Both the position numbers and the translations under genes were made by a program. Shown here one piece after another: positions 34,748-42,958 of a DNA stretch of 64,000 bases. The notes beneath the pieces were generated by a model, which saw only the letters and a program-made list of their open reading frames with translations, was not told where the DNA came from and did not search any database. The stretch's first letter is position 1. Each line of letters begins with the position of its first letter. This DNA comes from Anaerolineales bacterium (lineage in GTDB: Bacteria; Chloroflexota; Anaerolineae; Anaerolineales; Villigracilaceae): NCBI GenBank assembly GCA_016934715.1, contig JAFGSI010000056.1:23219-87218 (forward strand), given 5' to 3'.

Positions 34748-36679
34748 ATGCCAATCATCATTCTGTCTGTCCTTCTGATCTTTGCGGTGGTTTTGTATGC
34801 TCTGTTCGCGTTCAGACCGCAGCAGGAAACACGCCGCAACCTGGGTTTGCTCGGCCCGGAAGCGCCGCGACTCAAGGACAAAGATGGAATCTTCCGTGAT
34901 TTGAACAAGAACGGCGTCCTGGATCCATACGAGGATCCGCGCCGCCCGGTTGATGAACGGGTTGAGGACCTGCTGGCTCGGATGAACCTCGAGGAGAAAG
35001 CCGGCCTGATGTTCCATACCATGATCGGCATGAACAAGGACGGGACGCTGGCTGAAAAGATTGGCCGCATCAGCCCAGTCCGGACCTCGGAGGTGATTGC
35101 CGGGAAGCTGATGAACCATTTCAATATCATGGAAACCGGGGCACCACGGCAGGTGGCCGAGTGGAACAACCGCCTGCAGAAACTGGCGGAACGGACCCGC
35201 CTGGGCATCCCGGTGACGATCTCGACCGACCCGCGGCACGCCTTCTCGACCAATCTGGGCGCCAACTTCGCGGCGGGCTACTTCTCGCAGTGGCCCGAGC
35301 CCACCGGTCTGGCCGCCACTCGCGACGAGGAGCTGGTCCGTCAGTTCGGTGACATCGCCCGCCAGGAGTACCTGGCTGTCGGCATCCGTGTCGCACTGCA
35401 CCCGATGGCCGACCTGGCCACCGAGCCGCGCTGGGCGCGTGTCAACGGCACCTTTGGCGAAGATGCCGATCTGGCTGCGCGGATGGCTGCGGCCTACGTG
35501 CTCGGATTTCAGGGTGGGAAACTTGGCCCGCACAGCGTGGCCTGTATGACAAAGCACTTTCCCGGTGGCGGCCCGCAGAAGGACGGCGAGGACCCGCACT
35601 TCAATTACGGCAAGGAACAGGTCTACCCGGGGGAGAATTTCGATTACCACCTCAAACCTTTTGAGGCTGCTTTGTCCGCCAACACTTCCCAGATCATGCC
35701 CTATTACGGCATGCCAGTGGGCACCCCGTTCGAGGAAAAGGGCTTTGGCTTCAACCGGTCGGTGATCACCGGCTTGCTGCGTGAGAAGTATGGCTTCGAT
35801 GGTATCGTCTGCACCGACTGGATGCTTCTGACCGGCCTGACGCTTTTGGGACGCGAGATTATTTACCCCAAGGCATGGGGTGTTGAAAACCTGACGCCTG
35901 CCGAACGGGCCCGGCTGGCCCTTGAGGCGGACGTCGACCAGTTCGGCGGGGAGATGTGCCCCGAGATCATCGTCGAGCTGGTCCGCAGCGGGCAGGTCGC
36001 GGAGGCGCGCATCGATCGCTCGGTCCGCCGGCTGCTGCGCGAGAAATTCGTCCTGGGTTTGTTCGATGATCCCTACCTTGATCCGGATGCCGCCGAGAAG
36101 ATCGTCGGCAAAGCGGAATTCAAAGCGGCTGGTGAACTGGCCCAGCGCAAGTCGATCGTCCTGCTTAAGAACGGGACGCAGGCGACATCTGAGATCCTGC
36201 CGCTGCAGGGGCGGCCAAAGCTCTACGTCGAGAATCTCGATCCGGATATTGCCGGACGCTACGGCGAGGTGGTGACGGATCCGGCCCAGGCTGACTTTGC
36301 GATCCTGCGCCTGCAGACTCCCTTCGAAGCGCGCAAAGGGTTTCTGGAGCTCTATTTCCACGCCGGTGATCTTGATTTCAAGGGCGAGGAAAAGGAGCGC
36401 ATCTTGAGGCTGCTTGACAGGATCCCGACGATCGTCGACATCTACCTTGAGCGGCCGGCGGTGATCCCGGAGATCGCCGCGCGTGCCGCGGCCCTGTTGG
36501 GAAACTTCGGCGCCAATGACACTGCCCTGCTGGACATTGTCTTTGGGCGCTTCCAGCCGGTTGGCAAGTTGCCGTTCGAGTTGCCAGCCTCGATGGATGC
36601 TGTCCGGGCACAGAAGGAAGATCTGCCCTACGATTCTGAAAATCCAATCTTTCCCTTCGGACATGGCCTGACCTATTAG
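34748..36679 (+). CDS. Membrane-anchored glycoside hydrolase family 3 protein
   Basis: The product is 643 aa from ATG 34748, with AGGAAGGG upstream; TATAAT at 34700 may be its -10 box. A single N-terminal membrane segment or signal anchor (residues 2-22) leads to an EF-hand-like loop (DLNKNGVLDPYEDP). The GH3 catalytic domain follows with ITISTDPRH-type strand, KHFPGGG and the nucleophile Asp in GFDGIVCTDWM. The C-terminal (alpha/beta) sandwich domain is present. It is likely to be an extracytoplasmic beta-glucosidase or beta-N-acetylhexosaminidase-like enzyme. Confidence 0.9.
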   Translation: MPIIILSVLLIFAVVLYALFAFRPQQETRRNLGLLGPEAPRLKDKDGIFRDLNKNGVLDPYEDPRRPVDERVEDLLARMNLEEKAGLMFHTMIGMNKDGTLAEKIGRISPVRTSEVIAGKLMNHFNIMETGAPRQVAEWNNRLQKLAERTRLGIPVTISTDPRHAFSTNLGANFAAGYFSQWPEPTGLAATRDEELVRQFGDIARQEYLAVGIRVALHPMADLATEPRWARVNGTFGEDADLAARMAAAYVLGFQGGKLGPHSVACMTKHFPGGGPQKDGEDPHFNYGKEQVYPGENFDYHLKPFEAALSANTSQIMPYYGMPVGTPFEEKGFGFNRSVITGLLREKYGFDGIVCTDWMLLTGLTLLGREIIYPKAWGVENLTPAERARLALEADVDQFGGEMCPEIIVELVRSGQVAEARIDRSVRRLLREKFVLGLFDDPYLDPDAAEKIVGKAEFKAAGELAQRKSIVLLKNGTQATSEILPLQGRPKLYVENLDPDIAGRYGEVVTDPAQADFAILRLQTPFEARKGFLELYFHAGDLDFKGEEKERILRLLDRIPTIVDIYLERPAVIPEIAARAAALLGNFGANDTALLDIVFGRFQPVGKLPFELPASMDAVRAQKEDLPYDSENPIFPFGHGLTY

Positions 36680-37076
36680 CGCAGGATCTGCTTCGAATCA
36701 TACATATGATTATGCCCTGTCATGAAGCTGGAGATTGTTCGTATTTCTTTTGATAATCGGAAGTATTGGCAAGGCAACCGAAGAACTCGGTGTTTCCCGG
36801 GATACGTCGCGGGGAGGACGAAGCCTCGATGATCTTGGCCAGCGTGCCCTTGGCTGCGACATTTGCGGTCTGGTGGTTGCCCGGGGCCTGGTTGCGGTTC
36901 TGAATCTGGAGCAGCTGCTCTGTGAAGCGGAAGAAAAAGCGGTGCGAATTCCGTGGGAAACCACGCCTGTCAGGAGGGTGTTCGGTTGGAGTACCTGCCA
37001 ACCCTTGCAAAAACAGGCATCACACTGCAATCAGCCCTTGTGAAGATCGGCAAGAATTTTGGAGAACGGAGCCGTT
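36680..37076. other. Intergenic stretch with no credible gene
   Basis: About 400 bases separate the GH3 gene from pheA. Overlapping frames of ~100 codons exist on both strands, but they share the same bases, lack ribosome binding sites and have no recognisable motifs. No terminator with a clear stem and T-run was found. It may hold remnants or the pheA promoter. Confidence 0.45.
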
Positions 37077-37892
37077 ATGAGAGTCGCGTTCCAGGGTGAA
37101 GCAGGAGCCTTCTCCGAGGAGGCCTGCCAGCAGCTCCTGGGTCCGGTCGAGACCCAGGCATGCGAGTCGTTTGACGACGTCTTCGAGGCGGTGGCCTCCG
37201 GGGATTGCGAGCGGGGTCTGATCCCGATCGAGAACTCGCTGGCTGGCAGCATTCATCAGAATTATGACCTGCTGCTGCGGCACGACCTGTATATCGTCGG
37301 TGAGACTTTCCTGCGAGTTCGCCACTGCCTGATCGGTTTCCCGGGTGTGGCTGTGGAGCAGGTTCGCAAAGTCATCAGCCATCCGCAGGCCCTGGGCCAG
37401 TGCGCCGCCTCGCTGCGTGCCCTGGGGGTCAAGACGGAGGCGGTCTACGATACGGCCGGGAGCGTCAAGCTGCTCAAGCAGTCTGGCGAGCGGGTGTTGG
37501 CGGCGGTCGCCTCGCGGCGAGCGGCAGAAATCTATGGGATGCAGATTCTTCGGGAAGGAATCGAAGATAACCCAGAAAACTTCACCCGCTTTCTGGCGAT
37601 CTCCCGACAGTCAATCGCTCCCGGGGCCGAAGCCAAGACGACGATCGTCTTCACGTTAAAGAACACCCCGGGAGCGCTTTTCAAGGCCCTGTCGGTGTTC
37701 GCCCTGCGCGAGATCGACCTGACCAAGATCGAGTCCCGGCCGCTGCCGGGCAAGACCTGGGATTATCTGTTTTACGTCGACTTCATCGGTGCACTGCAGG
37801 AGGAGACCATCCGCCGGGCGCTGGATCATCTCGGCGAGTACGCTCCGCTGCTGCGTATCCTGGGGACGTACCCGCGGGCGATCCTTGTCTGA
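37077..37892 (+). CDS. pheA: Prephenate dehydratase
   Basis: The product is 271 aa from ATG 37077, a normal monofunctional length. The catalytic domain has FQGEAGAFSEEA, PIENSLAGSIHQNYDLL and the Thr-Arg-Phe motif in NFTRFLAIS. The C-terminal ACT domain (NTPGALFKALSVFALREIDL with KIESRP) binds phenylalanine for feedback inhibition. It converts prephenate to phenylpyruvate in the cytoplasm. It stands apart from the aro operon, directly ahead of the ilv promoter, and completes the Phe branch for this island. Confidence 0.95.
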   Translation: MRVAFQGEAGAFSEEACQQLLGPVETQACESFDDVFEAVASGDCERGLIPIENSLAGSIHQNYDLLLRHDLYIVGETFLRVRHCLIGFPGVAVEQVRKVISHPQALGQCAASLRALGVKTEAVYDTAGSVKLLKQSGERVLAAVASRRAAEIYGMQILREGIEDNPENFTRFLAISRQSIAPGAEAKTTIVFTLKNTPGALFKALSVFALREIDLTKIESRPLPGKTWDYLFYVDFIGALQEETIRRALDHLGEYAPLLRILGTYPRAILV

Positions 37893-37897
37893 CGGAG

Positions 37898-37907
37898 TTG
37901 TCTAAAC
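37898..37907 (+). promoter_or_regulatory. Candidate operator TTGTCTAAAC upstream of the ilv promoter
   Basis: This 10-mer begins exactly 23 bases before the -35 box. TTGTCTAGAC is found at the same distance from the aro promoter (53351). A related palindrome, CTTGTCTATACAAG, occurs at 38123-38136. It may be a regulator site shared by both operons. Confidence 0.45.
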
Positions 37908-37920
37908 ATCAAATTTACCC

Positions 37921-37948
37921 TTGACAACGCAGAGAATGTGCATATAAT
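37921..37948 (+). promoter_or_regulatory. ilv operon promoter (TTGACA-16-TATAAT)
   Basis: A perfect -35 TTGACA at 37921-37926 and a perfect -10 TATAAT at 37943-37948 are 16 bp apart. Transcription should begin near 37955, leaving a ~200-base leader that contains the leader peptide and attenuator. Confidence 0.9.
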
Positions 37949-37969
37949 ACGGCGAAATACCTGCTGCTT

Positions 37970-38068
37970 ATGAATACTCTTTCCTTGCTCCTGGTTGTTA
38001 TTTTGATTGAGGTCCTAATCCTTAAGGACCTATTCCAGGTTGGGAAGGCCGGAGTGCGAGCCAGGTAG
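37970..38068 (+). CDS. Branched-chain leader peptide for attenuation
   Basis: A 32-codon frame starts ~15 bases after the predicted transcript start. Thirteen of residues 4-18 are Leu, Ile or Val (LSLLLVVILIEVLIL). This is the pattern of IlvL/IvbL/LeuL leaders, where ribosomes stall on scarce charged tRNAs. It is followed by a terminator hairpin and ilvD. No good Shine-Dalgarno is visible, so it may be translated from a very short 5' end. The stop codon lies beyond the antiterminator segment, as the model needs. Confidence 0.88.
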   Translation: MNTLSLLLVVILIEVLILKDLFQVGKAGVRAR

Positions 38069-38124
38069 AATAAGAATACCAGGTCAACGAACAGGAGAGC
38101 CGCCCAACCTAGGGCGGCTCTCCT
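38037..38124 (+). promoter_or_regulatory. ilv attenuator: antiterminator/terminator pair
   Basis: The terminator stem is perfect over 13 bp (38093-38105 with 38112-38124, loop AACCTA). The leader segment AGGTTGGG at 38037-38044 is exactly complementary to CCCAACCT at 38103-38110, which includes the last bases of the 5' arm and the loop, so the two structures exclude each other. A ribosome stalled in the Leu/Ile/Val codons leaves 38037-38044 free; one that reaches the stop covers it. The T-tract after the stem is poor. A further 7-bp hairpin (38010-38016 with 38025-38031) could act as a pause stem. Confidence 0.8.
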
Positions 38125-38154
38125 TGTCTATACAAGCCTGGAGAGAAGAGAGCC

Positions 38155-39828
38155 ATGCGTTCCGACACGATCAAGAAAGGTTATCAGAAGGCCCCGCACC
38201 GTGCCCTGCTGCGCGCCACCGGCGTGCGGGAGGAGGACATGGGAAAGCCCTTCGTAGCAATTGTCAACTCGTACATCGATATCATCCCGGGCCATGTTCA
38301 CCTGCAGGAGTTCGGCCGGATTGTGAAGCAGGCCGTGCGGGCCGCCGGGGGGGTGCCCTTCGAGTTCAACACCATCGGGGTCGACGATGGCATTGCCATG
38401 GGGCACGCCGGGATGAAGTTCTCCCTCCCGTCACGCGAGCTGATTGCCGACAGCGTTGAGACCATGGTCCAGGCGCACCAGTTTGACGGCATGGTGTGTA
38501 TCCCCAATTGTGACAAGATCGTACCAGGCATGTTGATGGCGGCACTGCGCGTCAATATCCCGGCGATTTTCGTCTCCGGCGGACCGATGGCAGCCGGGCG
38601 CATGCCCGACGGGGAAGTGGTTGACCTGATCACCGTCTTCGAAGGGGTCGGGGCCTATTCGGCTGGCAAAATAGACGAACAGCGCCTGACCGACCTCGAG
38701 CGCCACGCCTGCCCCTCCTGCGGTTCTTGCTCGGGGATGTTTACCGCCAACAGCATGAACTGCCTGATGGAAGCCCTCGGCATGGCCCTGCCGTACAACG
38801 GGACGGCCCTGGCCCGCAGCGAGCAACGCGAAGCCCTGGCCCGCCAGGCCGGAGCCCGGATCCTCGCCCTGATTGCCAGCGATCTCAAGCCGCGCGAGAT
38901 CGTTACTGCTGAGGCGATTGACGATGCCTTTGCCCTGGACATGGCCATGGGCGGCTCGACCAATACCGTTCTGCACACCCTGGCTCTGGCCCAGGAGGCC
39001 GGGGTAGAGTATCCGCTTGAGCGGATCAACGCGGTGGCCGACCGCGTGGCCCACATCTGCAAGGTCTCGCCGTCGGGAAAGTGGCACGTCGAGGATGTCC
39101 ACCGCGCGGGGGGCGTCCCGGCCATCCTGAACGAGGTTCAGCGCGGAAATGGGAGGCTGCACCTCGACCGGCCGACAGCCAGTGGTTCGACGCTGGGCGA
39201 GGCGATCGCCGGGGCAGAGATCCTGGACGACGAGGTCATCCGACGGGTTGAGAATGCTTATTCCAGCCGCGGCGGGTTGTCGGTCCTGTTCGGCAATCTG
39301 GCTCCGGGCGGGGCAGTGATCAAGACTGCCGGAGTGGGCCAGGTGATGCGCAGGTTCGCCGGCCCGGCCCGCGTCTACGAATCCCAGGATGAAGCCCTGG
39401 CGGGCATCCTGGCCGGACAGGTCCAGCCCGGGGAGGTTGTTGTCATCCGCTACGAGGGGCCCAAGGGCGGTCCCGGGATGCAGGAGATGCTCAGTCCGAC
39501 CAGTGCCATCATGGGCCAGGGACTGGGCGACAAGGTGGCTTTGATCACCGACGGGCGTTTCAGTGGCGGGACGCGCGGCGCCTGCATCGGGCATGTTTCG
39601 CCGGAGGCAGCCGCGCGCGGTCCGATCGCTGCCCTGCAGGCTGGGGACGTGATCGAGATCGACCTGGAAGCCCGCAGTTTGAATGTCCGCCTGGAGCCCG
39701 CCGAGATCCAGGAACGTCTGGCAGCCCTGCCGCCGTTCCGGTCCCTGGTCACCAGCAAGTGGCTGCAGCGCTATGCCCATTTCGTCACCTCGGCCGACAC
39801 CGGGGCTGTGCTGTCGATGGAGTTCTGA
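38155..39828 (+). CDS. ilvD: Dihydroxy-acid dehydratase
   Basis: The product is 557 aa, normal for IlvD. Conserved segments include [16 protein letters not shown], the Cys in [11 protein letters not shown] and [16 protein letters not shown], plus GRFSGGTRG near the end. It dehydrates the dihydroxy acids that lead to Val, Leu and Ile, using an Fe-S cluster. It is the first gene after the attenuator, with GGAGAG before the ATG. Confidence 0.96.
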   Translation: MRSDTIKKGYQKAPHRALLRATGVREEDMGKPFVAIVNSYIDIIPGHVHLQEFGRIVKQAVRAAGGVPFEFNTIGVDDGIAMGHAGMKFSLPSRELIADSVETMVQAHQFDGMVCIPNCDKIVPGMLMAALRVNIPAIFVSGGPMAAGRMPDGEVVDLITVFEGVGAYSAGKIDEQRLTDLERHACPSCGSCSGMFTANSMNCLMEALGMALPYNGTALARSEQREALARQAGARILALIASDLKPREIVTAEAIDDAFALDMAMGGSTNTVLHTLALAQEAGVEYPLERINAVADRVAHICKVSPSGKWHVEDVHRAGGVPAILNEVQRGNGRLHLDRPTASGSTLGEAIAGAEILDDEVIRRVENAYSSRGGLSVLFGNLAPGGAVIKTAGVGQVMRRFAGPARVYESQDEALAGILAGQVQPGEVVVIRYEGPKGGPGMQEMLSPTSAIMGQGLGDKVALITDGRFSGGTRGACIGHVSPEAAARGPIAALQAGDVIEIDLEARSLNVRLEPAEIQERLAALPPFRSLVTSKWLQRYAHFVTSADTGAVLSMEF

Positions 39829-39853
39829 TCAGGGTCGCCAAGGAGGAAGATTT

Positions 39854-41566
39854 ATGAAACGTACTGGTGCACAAATTGTCTGGGAATGCCTGCAGCGCGA
39901 GGGCGTGGACGTGGTCTTTGGCTACCCAGGTGGGGCCAACCTGCCGATCTATGATGCGATGCGCGACTTTTCGATCCACCATGTGCTTGGGCGCCACGAA
40001 CAAGGCGTCACACACATGGCCGATGGATATGCGCGTGCCAACGGCAGGGTCGGGGTGGCAATGGCGACCTCCGGTCCGGGGGCGACCAACATGATCACCG
40101 GCATTGCCACTGCCAGTATGGACTCGTCGCCGATTGTCTGTATCACAGGCCAGGTGGCCAGTAAGTACATTGGCTACGATGCTTTCCAGGAGACGGACGT
40201 AACCGGCATTTCCCTGCCGATCACCAAACACAATTTCCTGGCGATGCAGGTTGAAGAGATCATGCCCGCGATCCGGCAGGCGTTCTACATTGCCCGCTCG
40301 GGCCGCCCCGGCCCGGTGCTGGTCGACATCTGCAAGGATGCCCAGCAGGCGGTGATCGAGGACTGGCAGTACGATGAGAGCCCGATTCGCCTGCCAGGCT
40401 ACCGCCCGGATCTGGCGCCGGTCCCGGAGAAGATTCGCTCAGCGGCCGAGATGATCAATGCCGCCAAACGCCCGGTAATCCTGGCCGGACGCGGGGTCCT
40501 GTTGAGCGGGGCGACTGACCTGCTGCGCCAGTTCGCCGAGAAGGCCCAGGTCCCGGTTGCGCTGACCCTGCTGGGGATCGGCGCCATGCCGGCCAGTCAT
40601 CCGCTCAACATGGGCATGATGGGGATGCACGGCGAATCATGGGTCAACCAGGCGATTCAGAACGCCGACCTGCTGTTGGCCTTTGGGATGCGCTTCGATG
40701 ATCGGGTGACTGGCAATGTCGAGACCTATGCAGTCAACGCCCGCAAGATCCACATCGACATCGATCCGGCTGAACTGAACAAGAACATCAAGGTCGACCT
40801 GGGGCTGGTAGGCGATCTCAAGGAGATCGTGACCCAGATCGATCCGCTGGTCCAGCCAGCCGACCATGAAGAGTGGGTCGACGCCATCTGGAGCAGGCGC
40901 AAGGAATCCGCTGTACGGGATATCCAGAACCTGCCCGACAACGGTCACCTCTACGCTCCCCACGTGATCAATGACCTATGGCGGCACACTGCTGGCGAGG
41001 CCCTGGTGGTGACCGATGTGGGCCAGAACCAGATGTGGACGGCCCAGTACTACCGCCACGAGAAACCGATGCGGTTCATCTCCTCGGGTGGGTTGGGCAC
41101 GATGGGCTTCGGCCTGCCAGCGGCGATTGGCGCCAAGATGGGCTGCCCCACCTGTGAAGTTTGGGCTGTGGTCGGGGATGGCGGCTTTCAGATGACCCAG
41201 GCCGAGCTTTCGACCGCTGCCCAGGAGGGGATCAAGGTCAACGTGGCGATCATGAACAACGGCTTCCTGGGTATGGTGCGACAGTGGCAGGAATTCTTCT
41301 ACGAAAAGAACTATGCTGCCACTCCGATGCGCAGCCCGGATTTCGTCAAGCTGGCCGAAGCCCATGGCCTGACCGGGTTGCGGGTGACGCAGCGGGCGGG
41401 GGTCGAAGATGCAATCCGCACTGCCCGCGAGACGCCCGGGACGGTGGTGATCGATTTCCGCGTCGAGCAGGAAGATAGTGTTTACCCGATGGTCCCGACC
41501 GGGGCGGACCTGGACAAGATGATTCGTCGCCCCAGCCCGATCGTCGAGACCGCCCGGGATCGCTGA
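39854..41566 (+). CDS. ilvB: Acetolactate synthase large subunit
   Basis: The product is 570 aa from ATG 39854, with AGGAGGAAG upstream. The ThDP activating Glu is in GRHEQGVTHMADGYARANG, and the ThDP motif runs from GDGGFQMTQAELSTAAQEG to IMNN. It condenses pyruvate with pyruvate or 2-oxobutyrate and is FAD-dependent. The partner regulatory subunit is encoded 17 bases downstream. Confidence 0.96.
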   Translation: MKRTGAQIVWECLQREGVDVVFGYPGGANLPIYDAMRDFSIHHVLGRHEQGVTHMADGYARANGRVGVAMATSGPGATNMITGIATASMDSSPIVCITGQVASKYIGYDAFQETDVTGISLPITKHNFLAMQVEEIMPAIRQAFYIARSGRPGPVLVDICKDAQQAVIEDWQYDESPIRLPGYRPDLAPVPEKIRSAAEMINAAKRPVILAGRGVLLSGATDLLRQFAEKAQVPVALTLLGIGAMPASHPLNMGMMGMHGESWVNQAIQNADLLLAFGMRFDDRVTGNVETYAVNARKIHIDIDPAELNKNIKVDLGLVGDLKEIVTQIDPLVQPADHEEWVDAIWSRRKESAVRDIQNLPDNGHLYAPHVINDLWRHTAGEALVVTDVGQNQMWTAQYYRHEKPMRFISSGGLGTMGFGLPAAIGAKMGCPTCEVWAVVGDGGFQMTQAELSTAAQEGIKVNVAIMNNGFLGMVRQWQEFFYEKNYAATPMRSPDFVKLAEAHGLTGLRVTQRAGVEDAIRTARETPGTVVIDFRVEQEDSVYPMVPTGADLDKMIRRPSPIVETARDR

Positions 41567-41583
41567 AGGGAGAGGAGAGTCCG

Positions 41584-42111
41584 ATGCTGCATACACTGGT
41601 TGTTCTGGTGGAAGATAAACCCGGCGTACTGGACCGGGTCGCATCTCTGTTCCGCCGCCGGGCGGTCAACATTGAGTCCCTGACTGTTGGCCACACCGAC
41701 ATTCCGGGGATCTCCCGGATGACGATCGTCGTCGCCGGCGGGGACGAGATCGTCGAGCGGGTCACCCATTATCTGTACAAGCTGGTCAACGTGATCCAGG
41801 TGGAGAACCTGACCTATCGGCGGATGGTGACGCGCGACCTGGCTTTGATCAAGATCAACACCGAGGCCGAGAAGCGGGCCGAGATTTTCCAGATGGTGGA
41901 GGTCTTCCGCGGCCATGTTGTCGATGTGACCAATAACTCACTGATCATCGAGATTACCGGCGACGGAGACAAGATCGACGGTTTCGTCCGGGTGCTCAAG
42001 CCGCTGGGGATCATCGAATTGGTCCGCACCGGTGCGGTGGCGATGGAGCGCGGCAGCGAATCGCTGGTCAACACCTCGGTCGAAGTGACCTACGGGGCCG
42101 TCCCGGTGTAG
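41584..42111 (+). CDS. ilvN: Acetolactate synthase small (regulatory) subunit
   Basis: The product is 175 aa. The N-terminal ACT domain (VLVEDKPGVLDRVASLFRRR, NIESLTVG) binds valine for feedback inhibition; the C-terminal domain (ALIKINTE.. and IIEITGDGDKIDGFV) contacts the catalytic subunit. The name ilvN or ilvH is equally valid. It is within the ilv operon directly after ilvB. Confidence 0.95.
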   Translation: MLHTLVVLVEDKPGVLDRVASLFRRRAVNIESLTVGHTDIPGISRMTIVVAGGDEIVERVTHYLYKLVNVIQVENLTYRRMVTRDLALIKINTEAEKRAEIFQMVEVFRGHVVDVTNNSLIIEITGDGDKIDGFVRVLKPLGIIELVRTGAVAMERGSESLVNTSVEVTYGAVPV

Positions 42112-42120
42112 GAGGTTCGC

Positions 42121-42930
42121 ATGAAAGCCAATCAACTGCCCAACTTTCCCGGTTTGGAAATGCGCGAACTCGGACGCAAGATGTCCCGGGATGAGGTCCG
42201 GGATCGCTTCGATGCTGAGGACGCGGCCGTCTACAGCCAGCGGCTGCACGGGTGGCTCCCGGAGGAGGGCTACCGCACCGGACTGATGCTGGACCTGCTG
42301 CGGGCGTACCTCTCGGTCAAGCGGCCGGTCTTGGTGCTTGATCTGGGGGCCGGGAGCGGCGGCTTCACGCAGCATGTCCTGCAGGCTTTCGAAAACAGCC
42401 ACGCCACATTGGTGGATTTTTCCGAAAACATGCTTTCCCAGGTTCCGACCGTCCTGGCCCCGTATCCCGGGCGCTATGCGACCAGTAAGGCCGATCTCTT
42501 CGAGGTGGATTTCCCGGACAGATCGTTTGATGCCGTGGTGGCTTCTTTTGCCATTCATCATGGCCGCGGCGTGCAGCAATATGGCGATTTGTATCGCAGG
42601 ATTCATGCCTGGTTGAAGCCATCGGGAATCTTTGCCTGCTGTGATGTGGTTGCCGGCGACAGTCAAGAACTCTCCGCATTAAATGAAACCGGCTGGCGCG
42701 AATATCTGATCGAGAAAGGATTCTCCAGCGAGCAGGTCGAACGGCTCCTGGACCATTACCACTGGGAAGATTCACCACTTTCGCTGCGCGAACATCTGGC
42801 CCTGATCCAGGCGGCTGGTTTCGGTGTCGCGGATGTTCCCTGGAAGCGGTTCAACTTTGCGATTTACATCGGCTTGAAGAAAGCCCAGCCCGAGATCCGG
42901 ACAAGCACACAGCGTCTTCTGTATTCATAG
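42121..42930 (+). CDS. Class I SAM-dependent methyltransferase inside the ilv operon
   Basis: The product is 269 aa with a strong TAGGAGG binding site nine bases after ilvN. SAM-binding features are VLVLDLGAGSGGFTQHVL (motif I), LVDFSENML (motif II) and FDAVVASFAIHHG (motif IV). It resembles small-molecule methyltransferases of the UbiE/type-12 kind. Nothing in branched-chain synthesis needs a methylation, so its presence between ilvN and ilvC is unexpected. The substrate is unknown. Confidence 0.85.
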   Translation: MKANQLPNFPGLEMRELGRKMSRDEVRDRFDAEDAAVYSQRLHGWLPEEGYRTGLMLDLLRAYLSVKRPVLVLDLGAGSGGFTQHVLQAFENSHATLVDFSENMLSQVPTVLAPYPGRYATSKADLFEVDFPDRSFDAVVASFAIHHGRGVQQYGDLYRRIHAWLKPSGIFACCDVVAGDSQELSALNETGWREYLIEKGFSSEQVERLLDHYHWEDSPLSLREHLALIQAAGFGVADVPWKRFNFAIYIGLKKAQPEIRTSTQRLLYS

Positions 42931-42958
42931 GGCGCAATCCAACCTTAAGGAGCACAGC

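Noticed and set aside
34724..36664. 646-codon minus-strand frame opposite the GH3 gene
   Set aside because: Long antisense frames are expected in this high-GC DNA; the composition is Arg/Gly/Asp-rich and the GH3 frame explains the region.
36735..37043. Overlapping ~100-codon frames on both strands before pheA
   Set aside because: They use the same bases, have no binding sites and no motif.
37893..38154. T-box or riboswitch as an explanation of the ilv leader
   Set aside because: No T-box sequence or specifier-loop architecture is visible, and the Leu/Ile/Val codon run with a competing antiterminator fits ribosome-mediated attenuation.
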